Source: Clitoria ternatea (Eukaryota; Streptophyta; Magnoliopsida; Fabales; Fabaceae). Taken from it: a stretch of DNA of 64,000 nt. Under the pieces are notes generated by a model. That model saw only the letters and a program-made list of their open reading frames with translations. It was not told the DNA's origin and made no database searches. The translations under genes and the position numbers were made by a program. Shown here in pieces: positions 11,120 to 22,303 of this stretch; within the stretch, counting starts at the first letter, position 1, and every line of letters begins with the position of its first letter. The DNA lies in NCBI GenBank assembly GCA_037962975.1, contig CM075672.1, positions 54,692,501 to 54,756,500 on the forward strand, written 5' to 3'.

Positions 11120-13877
11120 TGTAACACCCTAATTTTTTTATTTTTTATTTTTTATTTTTTTTTACAAATAGAAATCCTATAAACAACGAGGAAATTTTTC
11201 ACAAAAGTAGCCACGAATCGTTTGACACAGAAGGGAAGAAGAAGGCGAGGGAAGTAGAAGAGCATTCACACGCATATGACAAGCAACAGGGGAATTAGGA
11301 CAGAGACCGGTCTATTCGGTTCGGTGTGACGCTCCAGCGTCTGGGCGGATTCCAGGACGGAAGGTGACTCACTCATCGGTCGTCCAACACCGCCTGAACG
11401 ATGCCACAACGGATGAAAACTCCTCAAGCAAACCTCACATCAGCGTCCACTCACTCTCACAGGACGAACCCTTCTTCGAGGGAACTACTGGGCGCTCAGC
11501 ATAAGGGAACAGGTGAGGGAAGGATAAGGAAGACACATATGTATGGCAACCTAAGGAAGGGTGAAACTTAAACCACTCCGCCCAGTTCAGCAAAGCGCAA
11601 CAACGGCTGGGCGAAGTACTCTACAACGTCCACTCGCTCAGGCGGGGTCCAACACCGCCTGAGCAAGACAGGATAATGCAACAACGGAGAGGAAGACATT
11701 CGGGCGGAGTCCAACACAAGGCCTCTCCAAACACGCACTCGCTTGAGCTAGGTCTAACTCGCTGAGGCGAACACCGGTACAAGGTACTTTCCTATTCGGA
11801 TATGGACGAGGTCCACTCAGCAAATCTTCATGCTTGCACTTCACTCGGAAAATCAAGTAGTTAACTCACTCGGCACGCCACGACTTATTCGTTCAGAGTA
11901 TTTACAACGTCCATTTGGAATTCATTAAAGGGGGTTTCTCTCAAAATCCTTTACGTTTTCCCCCCACTCGGAAAGAGCCCAACACAATCCACCAGCATAC
12001 AACCCAGGTTTATACACAATCACACACTCGGAGTACCCCATTATCTTAACAATATATACATGCATATATTCACCAACACTTACAATCCCATACAAGTACC
12101 CATATCTATATTTCTCCTAATCAATCTTTATAAACAAATACGCTTAATCGTCATTTTACATAAGAGCCGGCCAAGGCTACCCTAACTAAACATAATGAAT
12201 ACAATATAAGCACTCAACACTCGGGGTGCACCACACTCAGACTTGAGGCCCTGACAGCACTTCCGAGTCCGTCCTGCACATGCTGAAAAATGGTGTAAGG
12301 GGGTGACCTTTCACATATACAATGACAGTTATTGGCTCGACTTAGAATACACATTCCCTTTCAACATACTCTACCTATCTTAATCAATACCAGCATTTAC
12401 CAACATTTAATAAAGCATCTACACAGTCACTTGTCGGATTACTCAAGTCATTCACGGTTATCTAATTTCTACTATTCACAACAACATATCCCTTAACAAT
12501 AACATCAATAATACTTAGCCTCAGCGTCAAACACACACAAATCCAGTCGGAATTCATTAATAGCATTCACAGATTTTAAGGAGCGTGCTACTCTCGACAA
12601 TGATGCCCCTACCTATATGCATACGGATCCGACTTAACAATAACTCTCAGTTACAGATCCTTTTTCTGGCCCCTCGTCTGATAGCCCTTACCATGTGGTA
12701 CCGGTCTCCCAAGGACGTCTCGAGACTTAACTCTAGCTCCCACGGCTACCACGGGTCCTCTCAGAAACTAGCCAAGGGTCTGTAGCTGGAAATCATATCA
12801 TTGGGTTTCTGACCTTCCACGGGTCACCCTTTAACCATAAATGCAACCTCATGCATGTCCCAGCAGTCATCCACACTCAGCAAGTTCATTTTAAGTAATT
12901 CATATCGTATCCACCCAGAAGTCAACAATAGACCACACCATGTGCTTGATATTCACATTACAATTTAACATGCAATTCATACATTAACTCCACAACATCA
13001 CCAATGTCATCATACGTTTCTTAGACAGCAATAGTCATACACCACACAGGTAATAATCATCACTCATCCAGACTCCACTCAGCAGCATGTACAACATATA
13101 GCAAACAACACATTCTGAACGCATGCATGTGAGTACGAAATAATTAACAGGACTCTATTAACACACACATACGATATCCAGTGATCAACAGTCAAACACT
13201 TCATAGAGTCATAATCATACAAACACGCAGGGTAATACGTTTGCTCGGACCGTCCAGAAACCATGCATTGGACATGCAGAGCGCCCCCTACCTGCTGCCA
13301 GAGTTCAAAGGCTTCTCGAGTTGCAAGGCTAACCGATCGTCCTCTCGTTACTCCTCCTCCAACATCCCTTGAGCTCAGCGTTGATTCTGGACCAGAGTTG
13401 CTCCTTTCCTCCTACGGGTTCGTCTCCCCCACAGCTCCAAGGTACTTCCCGCACAGCCTGCCAACTGGAATACTAACAGCTCCAGGTGGAAGAAGAAGGG
13501 GAGGAAGAAGGCAATGGGGAGGAAGGGGAAGGCAGGGAGTGGAACAGAGCCGCGTTGGTGTTCCTCCAGAAGCTCTCGATTCTCTCGCTGTTTAACGCGA
13601 TTGAGAGGGAAGAAGAGAAAACAGGGGAGAAGAGATTATATGCACGCACAAGGAGGCTGTCAGCGTGAATTAATGAAGGTAAGAGAGGGAGCTGAAGTTG
13701 TCTTATACTACCAGGGGCACATGCGTCCTTTCACGGCATTATGATCATTATTATTTATTCAATTATCCCTGACCAGTCAGCAATTTATTCTAATTAACCA
13801 CTAATCCTAATTCTCTAATTAACCTTTAATTAATGTCTTAATCTCGACCATAGTTAATTTAAAATTGGGATGTTACA
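11120..13877 (-). mobile_element. Element 1, 5' LTR
   Basis: 2758 bp, collinear with 3866-6609 over its whole length; most of the length difference lies in the T-rich tract at 11129-11163. It would contain the promoter for minus-strand transcription. The CCTTGGCCGGC box is at 12166-12176 (minus) and the GAG-loop hairpin at 12641-12653. Confidence 0.93.
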
Positions 13878-13882
13878 ATTGG

Positions 13883-14415
13883 TATTTGTATTGCATCCAT
13901 GGTATATTGCATAGCTGTCGGTGTTGGAATGTTAGAGGATTCCCCCGGCTGGCCCAGTGGGAGGGTGGCTCGGTGCACGAGCATTCTTATTTTCCCCTAT
14001 GACTCGGTGTGTAAGTCACGAAGCTACCCATGTTGTACTACGAGGAGCCGCATGTGGTTGACCCTTGTGGGGGTGGCTCTTGATGAGCAGGTGTCCCCAG
14101 TGGTCCTATGGATCACAGCTGCCATGGTATCAATCATAGTTGACCCGCAACACCTTGATGTTGTTATGTTGTTTACTGTGGTCACGGTGAGAATCACTGG
14201 TGTTGCATTATGGGCGATGGGGTTTGGTAACTATAAAACATAACGATATGCATGCAATCTGATGATAAGTGTACACATTTTACTATTACAGTAGGGGTAT
14301 GGTTATATGATCATGCTTGAGTCCTACAACTTGGTGTTTATTTCCCACAGTCGGATCCGCAATTGTTAATTTACTCCGTTGTGCATGTGCATTAGCTTAA
14401 GGGAATTTTCATATA
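13883..14415 (+). mobile_element. LTR 'H', piece 2 of 3
   Basis: This matches 42590-43096 in LTR C closely and the minus strand of about 38000-38470 in LTR D. It carries the hairpin GCTCG-gtgca-CGAGC at 13968-13982. It ends with ATATA (14411-14415), the left target duplication of element 2. Confidence 0.8.
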
Positions 14416-15780
14416 TGGTAAGAGATTTCTTATTAGATCATACAAAGAAATAAAGTGTTCAAGGAAAGAGAATCACGTTTGTATAATATGAACTCAATGG
14501 AATGTTTGTGCCAAGTTTAAACAGAGTAATTGTAGTATAGTATAGATGTCGTTCCACTGAGGAGGTGTTGGTTTGAAGATCTTAGTCCTTGAATTGATTT
14601 TGACAAAAGATTTGTTTTGATTTTATTCTACAAAAGATTGAATATAAAAGAAACAGCAAATGTTGAGTGAAAATAATGACAGTAAAGTGTTTGGATAAAA
14701 ATCAGATTTGGAAAACTGGGATTGGTTTCATCATATCTCACCTTTCATAAACTGAATAAATTGCATGTATGTAATTTGAAATGATAATTTCTACGTCACA
14801 ATCAAAGTCATTTGTATCGATCCCTCGACTACAAAATTCATAAGAATGATTTCAAACCGCTGATCCCTCAGTCACTTTGAAATCATTCCAGCATTAGCGA
14901 TTGATTATTTTGACGTTCATTGCGTTAGATGCCATCCCTGGTCAGCTACTCACAACGAGTATTTCATTCAGATCTGCTTTTAAAAGTTACTTCCCAGTAT
15001 ACTTAAGAAAACTTTAAACAAGAAAAAAGTGATTAAGTACCTTCAGGCATTAATGGCAGAATGAAATACAAAAAGTATCAAATCTCATTAACAAAACTTG
15101 GTAAGAGATTTCCTATTAGATCATACAAAGAAATGAAGTGTTCAAGAAAAGAGAATCACGTTTGTATAATATGAACTCAATGGAATGTTTGTGCCAAGTT
15201 TAAACAGAGTAATTATAGTATAGTATAGATGTCGTTCCACTGAGGAGGTGTTGGTTTGAAGATCTTAGTTCTTGAATTGATTTTGACAAAAGATTTGTTT
15301 TGATTTTGTTGTGCAAAAGATTGAATACAAAAGAAACAGTAAATGTTGACTAAAAATAAAGACGGTAAAGTGTTTGGGAAAAAATCAGATTTGGAAAACT
15401 ACGTTGGTTTCATCGCATCTCACCTTTCATAAACTGAATAAATTACATGTATGTAATTTGAAATGATAATTTCTACGTCACAATCAATGTCATTTGTATT
15501 GATCCCTCGACTACAAAATTCATAAGAATGATTTCAAACCGCTGATTTCTCAGTCACTTTGAAATCATTCCAGTATTAGCGATCGATTGTTTTGACGTTC
15601 ATTGCGTTAAATACCATCCTTGGTCAGCTACTCATAACGAGTATTTCATTCAAATCTGCTTTCAAAAGTTACTTCCCAGTATACTTAAGAAAACTTAAAA
15701 TAAGAAAATAGTGATCAAGTACCTTCTGGCATTAATGGCAGAATGAAATACAGAAAGTATCAAATCTCATTAACAAAACT
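14416..15780 (-). repeat. Two extra tandem copies of the LTR end (683 and 682 bp)
   Basis: Unit 1 is 14416-15098, unit 2 is 15099-15780, and the third copy opens the normal LTR at 15781. Each starts TGGTAAGAGATTTC and ends CATTAACAAAACT. The terminal AAAACT equals the bases that separate LTR and PBS at 28194-28199, so each junction carries a trace of the leader. Units differ by a few percent by eye. Confidence 0.9.
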
Positions 15781-16804
15781 TGGTAAGAGATTTCTTATTA
15801 GATTATACAAAGAAATGAAGTGTTCAAGAAAAGAGAATCATGTTTGTATATATGAACTCAATGGAATGTTTGTGCCAAGTTTAAACACAGTAGTTGTAGT
15901 ATAGTATAGATGTCGTTCCACTGAGGAGGTATTGGTTTGAAGATCTTAATTCTTGAATTGATTTTTACAAAAGATTTGTTTTGATTTTCTTGTGCAAAAG
16001 ATTGAATACAAAAGAAACAACAAATGTTGAGTGAAAATAATGACAGTAAAGTGTTTGGGATAAAATCAGATTTGGAAAACTGGGATTGGTTTCATCGCAT
16101 CTCACCTTTCATAAACTGAATAAATTACATGTATGTAATTTGAAATGATAATTTCTACGTCACAATCAAAGTCATTTGTATCGATCCCTCAACTACAAAA
16201 TTCATAAGAATGATTTCAAACTGTTGATCCCTCAGTCACTTTGAAATCATTCCAGCATTAGAGATCGATTATTTTGACGTTCATTGCGTTAGATGCCATC
16301 CCTAGTCATCTACTCACAACAAGTATTTCATTGAGATCTGCTTTCAAAAGTTACTTCCCAGTATACTTAAGAAAACTTAATACAAGAAAATAGTGATCAA
16401 GTACCTTCAGGCATTAATGGCAGAATGAAATACAGAAAGTATCAAATCTCATTAACATACATAAAAACTTACAGCAGCATTACTTTAGGTTTGAATTGAT
16501 TACTACCAATCCCAATAAAGGAAAATTAGGTACTCATGCTTTGCATTTTCACTTCAAGAAAATTTGGAAATGAATACAGAAGGTAAAAGGGATAATGGAG
16601 AGTTTGGATTTTGCAGGAGATGCAGGGAATGATTGATGATGTTGATGCCCTATTTTCTGCTTAATTTATAGGGGTTATGCTTCAGCTTTCCTTGCCCACT
16701 TGCAGAGAGCCCATGAAAGAATATTCCAAGACATGCAGAAACACCTCAAAGTGGTTGAGTTGGCATCGCCCCATTGGTTAATATTAAATTAAAATCTCCA
16801 TACT

Positions 16805-17210
16805 GTATGAGTCACGCTTGAGCTTAATGTTCACGCTCAAGTGTGGAAGGTCCTGATGCTTACTTGGTGGTCTCACGCTTAAGCCAATTTAGCCACGCTC
16901 AAGCGTGCCCTTCCTATCCATCATGTCTGATTCATGCTTGATCCACGCTCAGGCCAGCTCGAGCTCACACTTGAGCGCCCCCTTTCCAAGCTTGAGCGTG
17001 GGAGGGTCCCGATGCTAATTTTTTTGGTGTGCACAAACCACGCTCAAGCATGAGTTTAACATTTTGCTCCTCGCTTAAGCGCTCATTCCACAAGCTTAAG
17101 CTAAACTCGGTCACGCTTAGATCATGCTTAATCCATGCTTACTTCAATGAGGTCTGATGCTTGGCTCGATCACGCTCAAGCGCATGTCAAGTACGCTTAA
17201 GCGTGATGTC
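16805..17210. repeat. Array of CACGCTCAAGCGTG-type dyads in the 3' LTR
   Basis: About fifteen complete or decayed copies of CGCTCAAGCG / CGCTTGAGCG, many with matching CA...TG outer arms, in both orientations. Dyads often come in pairs followed by GGTCCTGATGCT-like words (near 16850, 17010 and 17150). Confidence 0.8.
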
Positions 17211-17419
17211 ATGATGATTGCTTGTTTGATCTTTCTTTATCTTGGAAGCTTTTCCTGCACTTTTTAAAGGATTTCAAGCTAATCTCTTTTATTTTTCAAA
17301 ACATGTTTTCATGTTCATTTTTCAAGATAATTTCTTTATTTTTCCACCCATTCACTTTACTTTCTTGTAATAATACTTTAAATGATCACATGAATATATT
17401 GCTTTCTTAGCATTTATCA

Positions 17420-17434
17420 AACTCTCCCCAACCT
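17420..17434 (-). other. Polypurine tract of element 2
   Basis: The minus strand reads AGGTTGGGGAGAGTT directly before the LTR start TGATAAATGC. It confirms the minus orientation. Confidence 0.8.
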
Positions 17435-18920
17435 AGATTTTTGCTTGTCCTCAAGCAAAAGGAGATTTTAGATTTTCAAACAAGAAAATAGTCATGCTCA
17501 GATTCTCATCATGAATTAAAATTAAAATATAGCAATTATTATTCAAGTTCAATTGACATTCTTAATATCTATCAATTTGAAATATAGTGCTCTATTTTAA
17601 CTTCTCACAAAACAAGTAACCCAACACTGTAAGAACAAAGGACTTCTCATTATCTCTCACTAGGTGATTATTTCATTCTTTCATTATTAGAATTGCTCAG
17701 TTGATATTGTCAGTCATTTCCTTTTAAACCTCATTCAAAAGAGCAGCAAGGATCAAAAAGGTCTTTTAATATGGTTGCAATGAGGTTGGGCTATCAAGAA
17801 TTACTGGTTTTTCTAGGATTTCAAATTGCATGTATGAAGAATAGCATAAATATTCATTAAAACTTAGAGGCTTCTTCCTTGCTTTTCAAGCTTCAGAATT
17901 CATTTTCTTCCTTTTTCTCTTCTTTTTTTGTTCAAAGATTCTTGTTTGGAGAATCTACTAATTTTCTCTAGCATTTTTTAACCTTCCTTTCTTTCATCAC
18001 CATTATTTGAAAAAATATTTTATGCTCTTTTTTTATGCTGAGAAGGTAGGAATTTTATTTGTCATGCACAGGTTAGGGTGTTTTTCTAAAAACATTTGGC
18101 TCAATTGGGCTACCAAAAAAAATTAGGATAATTTGTTAAGGATAGCTTTTTTGCTCTTGGCTTAAAATGTGTTTTCAAACAAAATTCCTTGATCATTTCC
18201 TTGCTTTCTTCTTAAGAAAAGGGTTAATCAAAAAATTAGGCAATGCCGTCTTGACAATTTCCAATAAGACTCTCGGTGTTTAATTACTCACTTCTCACCC
18301 GGTTTAAAGGCATATTCCTTTGTTCTAACAGAAAAAGGTTTCAACCATATAAGAAGTTTTCACAAGTTTATGCATTTCATTTTTCTAGTTTTTAATTCAA
18401 CCAATTGTCCTCTTTAATTGTTACTGTCTTATAATTTGTTATGCCTAAAGAATCTATACATGCTTTCTAATTTCTTGCTTATGGTTAGGAAACAAATCTA
18501 CTGCAAGCATATTCATGTAAAACCATTCAAGTAGTTCATGCAAAATTATGAGAAGCTTCAAACTAAAACCAAAGTACCTTAAACGAGTTATCTGCAGTAA
18601 GTAAAATAAAGAAGAAAAATGAAAATGGTTTCTAAGAAGTAAAAATAACAACCACAGATCAAAAAGGGAATTTAGGAGAAAAGTCGCTCATCATCCTCCA
18701 TGTCTGTCTCTTCTTCCCTCATTGGAGGACCTTGTGAGGAAGGTCCTGCTCCCGCCTGTGATGTCTCACCCCCTCCAAAGAAAGGAGGCCTGTCCCCAGG
18801 CCAAGCAATGTGGGCTTCAAAATGGATTGGGTCAATCCAGGGGTTAGGTTATCCTACAGGAATGCCATGGTACAAGCCATGATGTATGTGTATAAGACCT
18901 TGATGATTGGCATTCTGTTG
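17435..18920 (-). mobile_element. Noncoding 3' region of element 2
   Basis: About 1.5 kb of AT-rich DNA between ORF3 and the polypurine tract. No frame here has a recognisable domain. Long noncoding stretches after ORF3 are normal for Athila-type elements. Confidence 0.65.
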
Positions 18921-19978
18921 TTACAAGAGATGATTGTTCTGGAGCTGAAGCTGGTGGATTCCCTGTAGGATCATTAATGACTCTTGGCTGAGAGGAGGAG
19001 GGGTAGGTTCTGATCCTGCTGGTTGTGGTGCTTGCTGTTGTGCTTCTTGAGGTTCTTGTTGGGGTTCTTGGGAAAGCCTGGTATTGGTGCAGTATTTTTC
19101 TATGAAGCGCCTACCGATAGGAGGCCTGATAGGCTTCATGTCTTGAACTACAATTCCCTGTACTTTACAGAAATCAGTGATAAAAGCTGGAAATCCTAAA
19201 CTTCCCTTAACCTTTTGGCCTCCTTGAGAGTATTTTTTCTCTGCTATGGCAAATTTATGGATTTCGTCTGAGATAATCTGTGCTAAATCAATAGTGATGT
19301 TTTCCTGTAAAATACAATATAACAGATAACATCTGGCATAAATCAAATTAGATACATAGGCATTTAGGGCCACATTTACAAGTAAGGATGAAGTCCAAAC
19401 TTGAGAAGGGGTAGTCATATCCTTTCTCAGGATATGCATTGGTTATTCCCCTTGGCCAGTTTGGAAGTGATGACCAAGGATGCATATGGCTGCCTCTATA
19501 TCTTGGGTAGGGATTTCCTAATCTGCAGTCTCATTTCTCCATACTGACAAGTTTCTCCTTCCTCCAATTCCATGAGATTACCTAAGTACATGTTGATAGC
19601 ATCTTTGCTATAAGAAAGCACATTTTCTCTTACATAGGTCCTTCTATCTCCTGCACCTTCCTTAGGCCAGGCATTAGCCTAAAATTCCCAGACAATTTCG
19701 TGATCATATTTTTCTCTGGGATAGCATATTTTTAGCCAATTTCTCCTTCTGATGACCTGCAAGAAAGAATCGTATTCTCCAAGGGCCAAGTCTACTTTTC
19801 TCTCTGGTATGAATGTCCAGTTAGAAATATCTTTATAGCACCTACCCTTATCTTTGTTTTTGAATCTTAGGGCACTGTCTTGGTCATCTGTCCTTGGCCA
19901 TTTTCCTTTATTTCTCCTCGATGACCCTACAGTGTTCTTTGGTGAAGAAGGAGGGACGGTTTGTTTAACTCTTGCCAT
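18921..19978 (-). pseudogene. ORF3 of element 2 ('putative plant transposon protein'), broken
   Basis: Read on the minus strand it starts MARVKQTVPPSSPKNTVG at 19978, a basic N-terminus, then a WTFIPERKVDL...YDSFLQV stretch. Translation continues through 19680-19440 (EANAWPKEGAGDRRTYVREN) with a frameshift and at least two stops, then resumes as SQVWTSSLLVNVALN...ARCYLLYCILQ...SLGFPAFITDFCKVQGI and a Q/P-rich tail. This resembles the third ORF of Athila/Calypso-like elements, which databases name putative plant transposon protein and which has sometimes been called env-like. I see no signal peptide and no clear membrane anchor, so an envelope role is not supported here. Its position after integrase and before the polypurine tract fits the family. 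Confidence 0.75.
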
Positions 19979-20204
19979 CTTAAAGAATCAGAAATTGGTG
20001 TAGAGAATAGAAACTACAATAACCCTTGAAGTGACTTATTAATGAAAATGCAGTTAGAATGTTTAATGTAAATCAAGAGGGAATGGGATATGGTGAAAAT
20101 GGGTTTGTCAGTTATAGAACTTTGAAAGACAGAGGTGATAATGGGCGGTTACAGGAGTGGGAAGTTACAAAATGCTACATTTATTAGTATTAGGGGCAGT
20201 TTTG

Positions 20205-20900
20205 AAAACTCTCGCTCAAGCGTGAGTACATCACGCTTAAGCGTGATCGTCCAGTATTCACTTTCAGATTTGCTTGAGCGCAAGGTTATGAAAATCATTT
20301 CACACTTGAGCGTGAGGTAGTTGCACTTAAGTGCGGTCGTAATTGCCTTTTCCTACTTTAAATTATCTTGACAAAAGGTCGCTTAAGCTTGAAAACACTA
20401 TGCTTGAGCGTGACATGAGAGAAAGGTTACACTTTGAGCTTGGAGAGTTCACGCTTAAGCGTGATTGAGGATTGTAAGCTCTCGCTTGAGCACGTAATTT
20501 CCAAGCTTGAGCGTGGCTAATACTTGATGCCCTTTTTCTTCTTGCTTGAGCATTTTTTTATCACGCTTGAGCGTGATCGAGGTTGGGAACCTTCTAATGC
20601 TAGTTCATCCATTCCCTCACTCAGGTTCGCTTTGGCGTAATAAGTCTTGCTTGAGCGTGAGCATACCTGATGCTTGAATTTCATACCTCGGTTAAGCGTG
20701 AGACCGAGCTTGCTTGAGCGAATTCAAGACAAAATAGAAAATTTTCCTTGCTCGCTTAAGCGATTATATTCTCGCTTGAGCGTGGATAACTCTGATGCTT
20801 TTTCTCCTACCTGTCTCTCCTCGCTTAAGCGTATCTTACCACGCTTGATCCCTTGAACTGATCACGCTTGAGCGTGATTAATCAAGCTTAAGCATTCATG
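20205..20900. repeat. Array of CACGCTTGAGCGTG-type dyads in the interior of element 2
   Basis: More than twenty copies. The clearest are the 18-bp perfect palindrome ATCACGCTTAAGCGTGAT at 20230-20247 and ATCACGCTTGAGCGTGAT at 20560-20577, an 8-bp stem with a TG centre. CTGATGCT-like words occur near 20525, 20670 and 20790. The array lies between integrase and ORF3, apart from the LTR arrays of the same motif. Confidence 0.85.
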
Positions 20901-21084
20901 TTGTTTACCAGAGTTTGAAACTTTATTTTTCACACTTGGAGTGGTTTGATGAGTGACCTACAAGATAAATGAGAACTTCAATAATATTTAAAGTAAAATC
21001 AACAGAATGAGGAAAACAAAAAGTATTGGGTTGCCCCCAAAAAGCGCTTGTTTATCGTCATAGCTTGACTCCTGATTTTTTTGA

Positions 21085-22222
21085 TCATGGGTCCTTCAGT
21101 TGAATGATGGTGGTGACCTTCTCTACCTCTCTTCCCAAATAAGGTTTGAGTCTTTGACCATTTACAACCCAGGTTCTTTCAAATTTAGGGTCTTGTAATT
21201 CAATGGCCCCATAAGACCTTACTTCTTTCACAATGAATGGCCCTGACCATTTGGATTTTAGTTTTCCTGGAAACAATTTTATCCTTGAATTAAACAGGAG
21301 CACAGACTGTCCTGGATAAAAAAAAAATTTCACAATGTGCTTGTCATGGCAAGCCTTCATCTTTTCCTTATAGATTTTTGATGATTCATAGGCTTCCTTC
21401 CGCCATTCTTCTCGTTTCTGCATCTAAATTTTTCTTTCTTGAATTGATGCTTTTGGGTCATAGTTCAGTACTTTCATTGCCCAGAATGCCTTGTGTTCAA
21501 GTTCTACAGGAAGGTGGCAATTTTTTCTATACACCAACTGGTAAGGTGAAAATCCAGTTGGTGCTTTGTAAGCTGTTCTATATGCCCATAAAGCGTCATC
21601 TCCAATTGTCTTTTCTAATATCCTCTTGATCTCTCTGTTGGATACTTCCACTTGGCCATTGGCTTGAGGGTGGTATGGGGAGGTTACCTTATGCTTTACT
21701 CTATAGTGTTCTAGACACCTTTGAAGTTGAGTGTTGCAAAAATGAGAACCTCCATCACTTATCAGTACCCTTGGAGTACCAAACCTACTGAAAATGTTTT
21801 TCTTGAGAAATTTGATCACGGTTTTTGGCATCAGCTTTAACACAGGCCAAGGCTTTAATCCATTTTGACACATAGTCCACTGCTACAACAATGTACTCAT
21901 TTGAAAATGAAGTAGGTAGAGGTCCAACAAAGTCTATGCCCCAACAATCAAAGACTTCTATTTCAAGAATGGTAGTTAATGGCATCTCATTCTTTTTTGA
22001 TATGCTACCTGTTTTCTGATATATATCACAATGCTGCACGAAAACATTAGCATCTTTAAACAATGATGGCCAATAAAAACCTGATTGGAGGACCTTAGTT
22101 GTAGTCCTTTCCCCATTGAAATGTCCTCCATATGAGGAGCTGTGACAGTGCCATAAAATGTTGTTGGCTTCTTGTTGAGACACACATCTCCTCAAAATAT
22201 GGTCTGATCCAAGTTTAAACAA
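21085..22222 (-). pseudogene. Integrase of element 2, frameshifted
   Basis: The minus strand encodes an H2C2 zinc-binding region (HCHSSSYGGHF...GFYWPSLFKDA...HCDIYQK) near 22160-22010, followed by the first catalytic Asp in FDCWGIDFVGPLP. The second Asp lies in [11 protein letters not shown], and the catalytic Glu in the [18 protein letters not shown] block. A frameshift near 21800-21870 separates the two halves and a stop at 21421-21423 cuts off the C-terminal region, which shows a KWSGPFIVKEV motif typical of gypsy integrase tails. Integrase inserts the cDNA into the nuclear genome. No chromodomain is visible, consistent with Athila. The copy is not functional. Confidence 0.9.
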
Positions 22223-22303
22223 GTATGGATCATCCCATATAAACTGCTTTTCATATTTCAGAAACTTTTTCTTTTATTGCAATGAAAGATCCTCAGGCAA
22301 TAC

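Larger units (their letters stand above)
3866..13877 (-). mobile_element. Element 1: complete non-autonomous LTR retrotransposon, 10.0 kb
   Basis: Two near-identical LTRs (3866-6609 and 11120-13877) flank 4.5 kb of noncoding DNA. Both outer ends are bordered by the same 5-bp duplication ATTGG (3861-3865 and 13878-13882), so the insertion is complete. Orientation is minus: a TGGTATCAGAGC primer-binding site lies inside the right LTR and a GAGAGGGGGAGAAC polypurine tract lies inside the left LTR. By eye the LTRs differ at roughly 40 places (about 1.5%) plus a poly-T length change, so insertion is recent compared with its surroundings. Without gag or pol it must have used another element's proteins, like a LARD. 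The PBS and PPT types resemble Ty3/gypsy chromoviruses; that assignment is inference. Confidence 0.93.
14416..17419 (-). mobile_element. Element 2, 3' LTR, enlarged by tandem duplication
   Basis: On the + strand it starts TGGTAAGAGATTT and ends AGCATTTATCA at 17419. The portion 15781-17419 (1639 bp) equals the whole right-hand LTR; 14416-15780 adds two extra copies of its first ~680 bp. In the element's own sense this is the 3' (R-U5-like) end of the LTR. Confidence 0.9.

Noticed and set aside
16805..17210. CRISPR-like array from regularly recurring palindromic words
   Set aside because: Repeats are degenerate, in both orientations, irregularly spaced, and lie in a plant LTR; there are no constant repeats with unique spacers and no cas genes.
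18700..18882. A host exon in this frame (+ strand)
   Set aside because: It lies in the noncoding 3' region of element 2 just beyond ORF3 and shows no splice-supported continuation or known domain.
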